From: Pseudofrankia asymbiotica
GTDB taxonomy: Bacteria > Actinomycetota > Actinomycetes > Frankiales > Frankiaceae
Reading direction: 5' to 3'
Assembly (NCBI RefSeq): GCF_001983105.1
Contig: NZ_MOMC01000029.1
Span: forward strand, 1-8,719
Length of the DNA: 8,719 bases
The notes below the pieces were generated by a model. That model worked only from the letters and a program-made list of their open reading frames with translations, did no database searches and was not told where the DNA came from. Below are positions 5,921 to 8,719 of the stretch, one piece after another (position 1 is the stretch's first letter; each line of letters begins with the position of its first letter). A program made the position numbers and the translations under genes.

Positions 5921-6831
5921 TGGGCGAGGGCGCTCAGCAGGGTGCGGGTGCGCCGCTCCTCGGCGGTGTCGGGAGCGGCGAAAACGTTGGCCACGAAGTC
6001 GGTCGTACCGGCGGCCGCGAGATCGGCGATCCGTGCCGAGACGGTGTCCTCGTCGCCGATGATCGCGACGTCCGCGGGCCCGGCGGCGCCCTCCCTGTCG
6101 AGCATCGCCCGGTAGGACGGCAGATTGCCGTAGATCGCGAAGATCTTGCCGGCCTGGGCGTGGGCGGTGGCCGGGTCGTCGGTGACGCAGACCGGCAGGG
6201 AGGCGACCACCCGGGGCTCGGGCCGGCCGGCCGCCGCGGCCGCCGTCCCGATCGTCGGCACGATGTGATCACGTATGGTCGCGGGCCCCGTCATCCACAG
6301 CACGGTGCCGTCGGCGTGCGCGCCCGCCAGCCGCAGCATCGCCGGCCCGAGGGCCGCGACCAGCACGGGCACCCGCCCGAGCCGGGGCGTCGAGAGCCCA
6401 GCCGCGGCCCGCAGCGTCTCGCCCTTCACGTCCACGGGCTTGCCCTCGAGCAGCGGCACGAGCACCGACAGGTACTCCGACATGTGGCGCGCCGGTCGCT
6501 CGAAGCTGTAGCCCAGCATGTCCTCGATCACGACCTTGTGTGACAGGCCGATGCCGAGGGTGAGCCGGCCGCCGGCCGCCAGCGCCGTCGTCAACGCCTG
6601 CTGCGCGAGCGCGACCGGATGCCGCGGGTACGTCGGCACCACCGCCGTGCCCACCTCGATCCCGGGCACCTGGCTGCCGACGACGGCCAGCGCCGTCAGC
6701 GCGTCCAGGCCGAAGATGTTCGACATCCAGGCCGACGCGAGCCCGTCGTCGGCGGCGCGGGCCAGCGCGTCGCGCAGCTTCGCGAACGCGTCCGACCCCT
6801 CCGGGCTCGATAGCAGGGTCCCGATGCGCAT
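5914..6831 (-). CDS. LLM-class F420-dependent oxidoreductase
   Basis: The 305-aa product fits the luciferase-like monooxygenase TIM-barrel fold, actinobacterial F420-dependent branch; the pattern resembles the MSMEG_4879-type family (recalled, not searched). Evidence is the start MRIGTLLSSP, the strand-helix block TYPRHPVALAQQALT (67-81), GGRLTLGIGLSHK (87-99), ERPARHMSEYLSVL.PLLEG (111-130), VPVLVAALGPAMLRLAG (154-170) and ADGTVLWMTGPATI (173-186). Length is normal for the family. These enzymes use F420 or FMN for hydride transfer on varied substrates; the substrate here cannot be predicted. It is probably cytoplasmic, with no signal peptide. The ATG is preceded by ggag (6837-6840) with 5-nt spacing, supporting this start. 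It is convergent with the His-rich gene and divergent from hemL, so it is likely a single-gene unit. A 16-bp palindrome lies about 93 bp upstream of the start. Confidence 0.88.
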   Translation of the reverse strand: MRIGTLLSSPEGSDAFAKLRDALARAADDGLASAWMSNIFGLDALTALAVVGSQVPGIEVGTAVVPTYPRHPVALAQQALTTALAAGGRLTLGIGLSHKVVIEDMLGYSFERPARHMSEYLSVLVPLLEGKPVDVKGETLRAAAGLSTPRLGRVPVLVAALGPAMLRLAGAHADGTVLWMTGPATIRDHIVPTIGTAAAAAGRPEPRVVASLPVCVTDDPATAHAQAGKIFAIYGNLPSYRAMLDREGAAGPADVAIIGDEDTVSARIADLAAAGTTDFVANVFAAPDTAEERRTRTLLSALAQG

Positions 6832-6923
6832 GGCGACTCCGATCGTCCGGCCCGCGCAGGCGCGAGCAAGCTACGCCGGGACGCGAGCGGTGTTGTGGCG
6901 CGGTGAGCGGCGCCTGCCACTAT

Positions 6924-6939
6924 CGCGGACCGGTCCGCG
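6924..6939. promoter_or_regulatory. 16-bp perfect palindrome, candidate operator
   Basis: cgcggaccggtccgcg is a perfect inverted repeat. On the minus strand it is directly followed by gatagt (6924-6919), a weak -10-like hexamer for the oxidoreductase gene. A dimeric repressor such as a TetR-type protein would suit such a site, but no regulator gene is in the window. In DNA this GC-rich a perfect 16-bp palindrome can occur by chance about once per window of this size, so only its position supports it. Confidence 0.33.
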
Positions 6940-7121
6940 CGCCGCCACGGTGCCCAGGCCCGGCCGCACCGGCCAACTGTGAGCTGTCTCACGTCCCGAG
7001 GGCTCGGGGATGAGCCTTCCGCCAGCGCGATCAGGAATCGCGCCTTGTCGGCCGGGTCACGGCCGCCCTGGCCTCCTGAGCCCCGGGGCGCGAACGTCGA
7101 CGCGGCGGCCAACCACCGAGT

Positions 7122-7151
7122 CGATCGTCGAGGGAGCCGATCGTCGAGGGA
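7122..7151 (+). repeat. 14-bp direct repeat upstream of hemL
   Basis: cgatcgtcgaggga occurs exactly at 7122-7135 and 7138-7151, a 16-bp offset. It lies 60-89 bp before the hemL start. It could be a paired binding site for a regulator of heme synthesis or a small local duplication. Confidence 0.7.
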
Positions 7152-7198
7152 AAGGACTCAAAGGCGAGCAGGTCGTGAGCCGTGCCCGACGGACCTGC

Positions 7199-7203
7199 GA
7201 GGA
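7199..7203 (+). promoter_or_regulatory. ribosome binding site of hemL
   Basis: gagga ends 7 nt before ATG 7211. It decides the start against upstream in-frame GTG codons, which would add up to 67 residues of Arg/Pro/Gly-rich sequence not expected in HemL. Confidence 0.65.
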
Positions 7204-7210
7204 TCGGGGC

Positions 7211-8593
7211 ATGCACGTTCCAGCGGCCGGCACGGTGAACCCGTCCGCGGCACCGGCTTCCGAGCATCTGTTCGCCCGCGCCGGGCGGGTCATCCCAGGT
7301 GGCGTCAACTCCCCGGTCCGAGCGTTCCGGGCGGTCGGGGGCGTGCCGCGGTTCATGGTGTCCGGCAAGGGCGCCTACCTGACGGACGCGGACGGCCGGC
7401 GCTACGTCGACCTGGTCTGCTCCTGGGGGCCGATGATCCTCGGCCACGCGCATCCGGACGTCGTCGACGCGCTGCACCGGGCCGCCGCCGGCGGCACCAG
7501 CTTCGGCACCCCGACCCCGGGTGAGGTCGAGCTCGCCGAGACGCTCGTCGACCGGGTGGCGCCGTTGGCACAGGTCCGCCTCGTCAACTCCGGCACCGAG
7601 GCGACGATGAGCGCGATCCGGCTGGCCCGCGGGTTCACCGGCCGGCCGAAGATCGTGAAGTTCGCCGGCTGCTACCACGGCCACGTCGACTCCCTGCTGG
7701 CCGCCGCGGGCTCGGGCATCGCCACCCTCGGGCTGCCCGACACCCCCGGGGTGACCGGCGCGGCCACCGCCGACACCATCGTCCTGCCCTACAACGACCT
7801 GGCCCTGGTCGAGGCCGCCTTCTCCGAGCACGGCGACGCGATCGCGGCGGTCATCACCGAGGCCGTGGCGGCGAACATGGGCGTCGTCCCGCCCCTGCCC
7901 GGCTTCAACGCCGGCCTTCGCCGGCTGTGCGACCAGTACGGGGCACTGTTCATCTTCGACGAGGTCATGACCGGCTTCCGGGTCTCCCGCGCCGGCTGGT
8001 GGGGCCTGGAAGGCGCCACCGAGGGCTGGGCCCCCGACCTGTTCACCTTCGGCAAGGTCATGGGCGGCGGGCTGCCCGCCGCCGCCTTCGGCGGCCGCGC
8101 CGAGGTGATGGCCCGGCTGGCGCCGGCCGGCCCCGTCTACCAGGCCGGCACCCTGTCCGGCAACCCGCTGGCCGTCGCCGCGGGGCTGGCCACGTTGCGC
8201 TCCTGCACGGACGAGGTCTACGCCACCGTCGACGCCCGCGCCGCCGACGTCGCCGGCATCATCTCCACCGCCCTGACCGAGGCCGGCGTCGCGCACCTGC
8301 CCGCCAGCGCCGGCAACCTGTTCAGCTTCTTCTTCACCGACGCGGCCGCCGTCATCGACTACGCGGGCGCCGCCGCCCAGCACACCGCCCGTTACGCCGC
8401 CTTCTTCCACAGCATGCTCGACGCCGGCATCTACCTGCCTCCGTCCGCCTTCGAGGCCTGGTTCGTCTCCGCCGCGCATGACGACGAGGCCGTCAACCGC
8501 CTCGCCGACGCGGCCCCGGCCGCCGCCCGCGCCGCCGCGGCGGTCGCCGACCCGCCGGTCGCCGCCGGCGCGAGCGAGGCGGGGGCGCCGTGA
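7211..8593 (+). CDS. hemL: glutamate-1-semialdehyde 2,1-aminomutase
   Basis: The 460-aa product converts glutamate-1-semialdehyde to 5-aminolevulinate, the C5-pathway entry to heme and other tetrapyrroles. It is a cytosolic PLP fold-type I enzyme. Visible landmarks are [18 protein letters not shown] (22-39), the phosphate-binding region [15 protein letters not shown] (126-140), YHGHVD (155-160), [10 protein letters not shown] (248-257) with D250 as the expected cofactor-contacting Asp, the PLP lysine K282 in [12 protein letters not shown] (278-289), and GTLSGNPL (313-320). Residues 21-432 cover the whole enzyme; an Ala/Pro-rich tail (434-460) makes it slightly longer than most HemL proteins. 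Its TGA overlaps the GTG of the next gene by 4 bp, so the two are translationally coupled. No key residue is missing. Confidence 0.96.
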   Translation: MHVPAAGTVNPSAAPASEHLFARAGRVIPGGVNSPVRAFRAVGGVPRFMVSGKGAYLTDADGRRYVDLVCSWGPMILGHAHPDVVDALHRAAAGGTSFGTPTPGEVELAETLVDRVAPLAQVRLVNSGTEATMSAIRLARGFTGRPKIVKFAGCYHGHVDSLLAAAGSGIATLGLPDTPGVTGAATADTIVLPYNDLALVEAAFSEHGDAIAAVITEAVAANMGVVPPLPGFNAGLRRLCDQYGALFIFDEVMTGFRVSRAGWWGLEGATEGWAPDLFTFGKVMGGGLPAAAFGGRAEVMARLAPAGPVYQAGTLSGNPLAVAAGLATLRSCTDEVYATVDARAADVAGIISTALTEAGVAHLPASAGNLFSFFFTDAAAVIDYAGAAAQHTARYAAFFHSMLDAGIYLPPSAFEAWFVSAAHDDEAVNRLADAAPAAARAAAAVADPPVAAGASEAGAP

Positions 8594-8719
8594 GCGAGGC
8601 GGTGGAGCGGACGCCGGATGCCGAGACCGAGAGCACGGCCCGGCAGGGCGGCGAGAGCGCCGGTACTGGTGCCGTTGCTGGTTCTGTCACCGGTGCCGGT
8701 GCCGGTGCCGGTGCCGGTG
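8590..8719 (+). CDS. partial gene coupled to hemL, N-terminus only
   Basis: GTG 8590 overlaps the hemL stop as GTGA, and the frame is open to the window end (43 codons). The visible part is low complexity: [19 protein letters not shown] followed by Gly/Ala/Thr/Val-rich sequence, so no domain can be identified. In actinobacteria such as Mycobacterium tuberculosis, hemL is followed by a histidine phosphatase (phosphoglycerate mutase-like) and then thioredoxin-like and cytochrome c maturation genes. By synteny this is probably the phosphatase with an unusual disordered leader; that is inference. Confidence 0.6.
   Translation, partial: MSEAVERTPDAETESTARQGGESAGTGAVAGSVTGAGAGAGAG
8692..8719 (+). 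repeat. 6-bp tandem repeat ggtgcc at the window edge
   Basis: At least four full ggtgcc units plus a partial one, encoding a Gly-Ala dipeptide repeat at the N-terminus of the partial gene. The array is cut by the window end, so its full length is unknown. Unit length is a multiple of three, so copy changes keep the frame. Confidence 0.85.

Larger units (their letters stand above)
6832..7210. other. 379-bp divergent intergenic region between oxidoreductase and hemL
   Basis: No convincing gene is present. The hemL frame stays open back to about 7010, but the ATG at 7211 with its ribosome site is the better start. A minus-strand frame near 6980-7110 reads plausibly ([15 protein letters not shown]) but has no good start or ribosome site. 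Structures seen are a 16-bp palindrome (6924-6939), a small gtgag/ctcac stem (6979-6992) and a 14-bp direct repeat (7122-7151). No clear promoter for hemL could be identified. Confidence 0.6.

Noticed and set aside
6979..7112. minus-strand stretch reading [15 protein letters not shown]
   Set aside because: Looks protein-like but has no suitable start with a ribosome site and no recognisable family; possibly a gene remnant, not supported.
7031..8479. 482-codon minus-strand frame opposite hemL
   Set aside because: hemL is certain on the + strand; the antisense product is low-complexity Gly/Arg/Asp-rich sequence.

Overview
The window is very GC-rich with strong G/C at third codon positions, which points to an actinobacterium. 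A hopanoid-type glycosyltransferase, an F420-type luciferase-like oxidoreductase, a hemL gene with a coupled downstream gene, and GC-rich dispersed repeats together suggest Frankia or a close relative. That placement is inference; no rRNA or species marker is present.

Layout. Positions 1-278 hold no gene but carry two exact copies of a 50-bp repeat 110 bp apart. At 279-1745 (+) is an HpnB-like membrane glycosyltransferase with a long C-terminal tail. At 1906-4557 (+) is a large protein of no recognised family: a proline-rich N-terminus with ten consecutive prolines, several beta-rich segments that look like degenerate PH-like repeats, and a helical C-terminal half. A 163-bp gap follows, with a duplicated 43-bp element and a possible 37-codon leader ORF that ends in a TGATG overlap with the next gene. 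At 4721-5677 (+) is a His/Asp/Gly/Ala-rich protein built from several unrelated tandem repeats. A strong hairpin (5713-5765) separates it from a convergent LLM-class F420-dependent oxidoreductase (5914-6831, -). A gap of about 380 bp with a 16-bp perfect palindrome and a 14-bp direct repeat leads to hemL (7211-8593, +). hemL overlaps by 4 bp the start of a partial gene that runs off the window.

How the genes relate. hemL makes 5-aminolevulinate for heme, and the GTGA overlap shows it is co-translated with the next gene, as in the actinobacterial hemL / phosphatase / cytochrome c maturation neighbourhood. The glycosyltransferase and the oxidoreductase look like separate units. The most unusual part is 1906-5677: the unrecognised protein, the duplicated leader and the His-rich repeat protein are collinear and could form one transcription unit. 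A joint function, perhaps at the membrane or in metal binding, is inference only.
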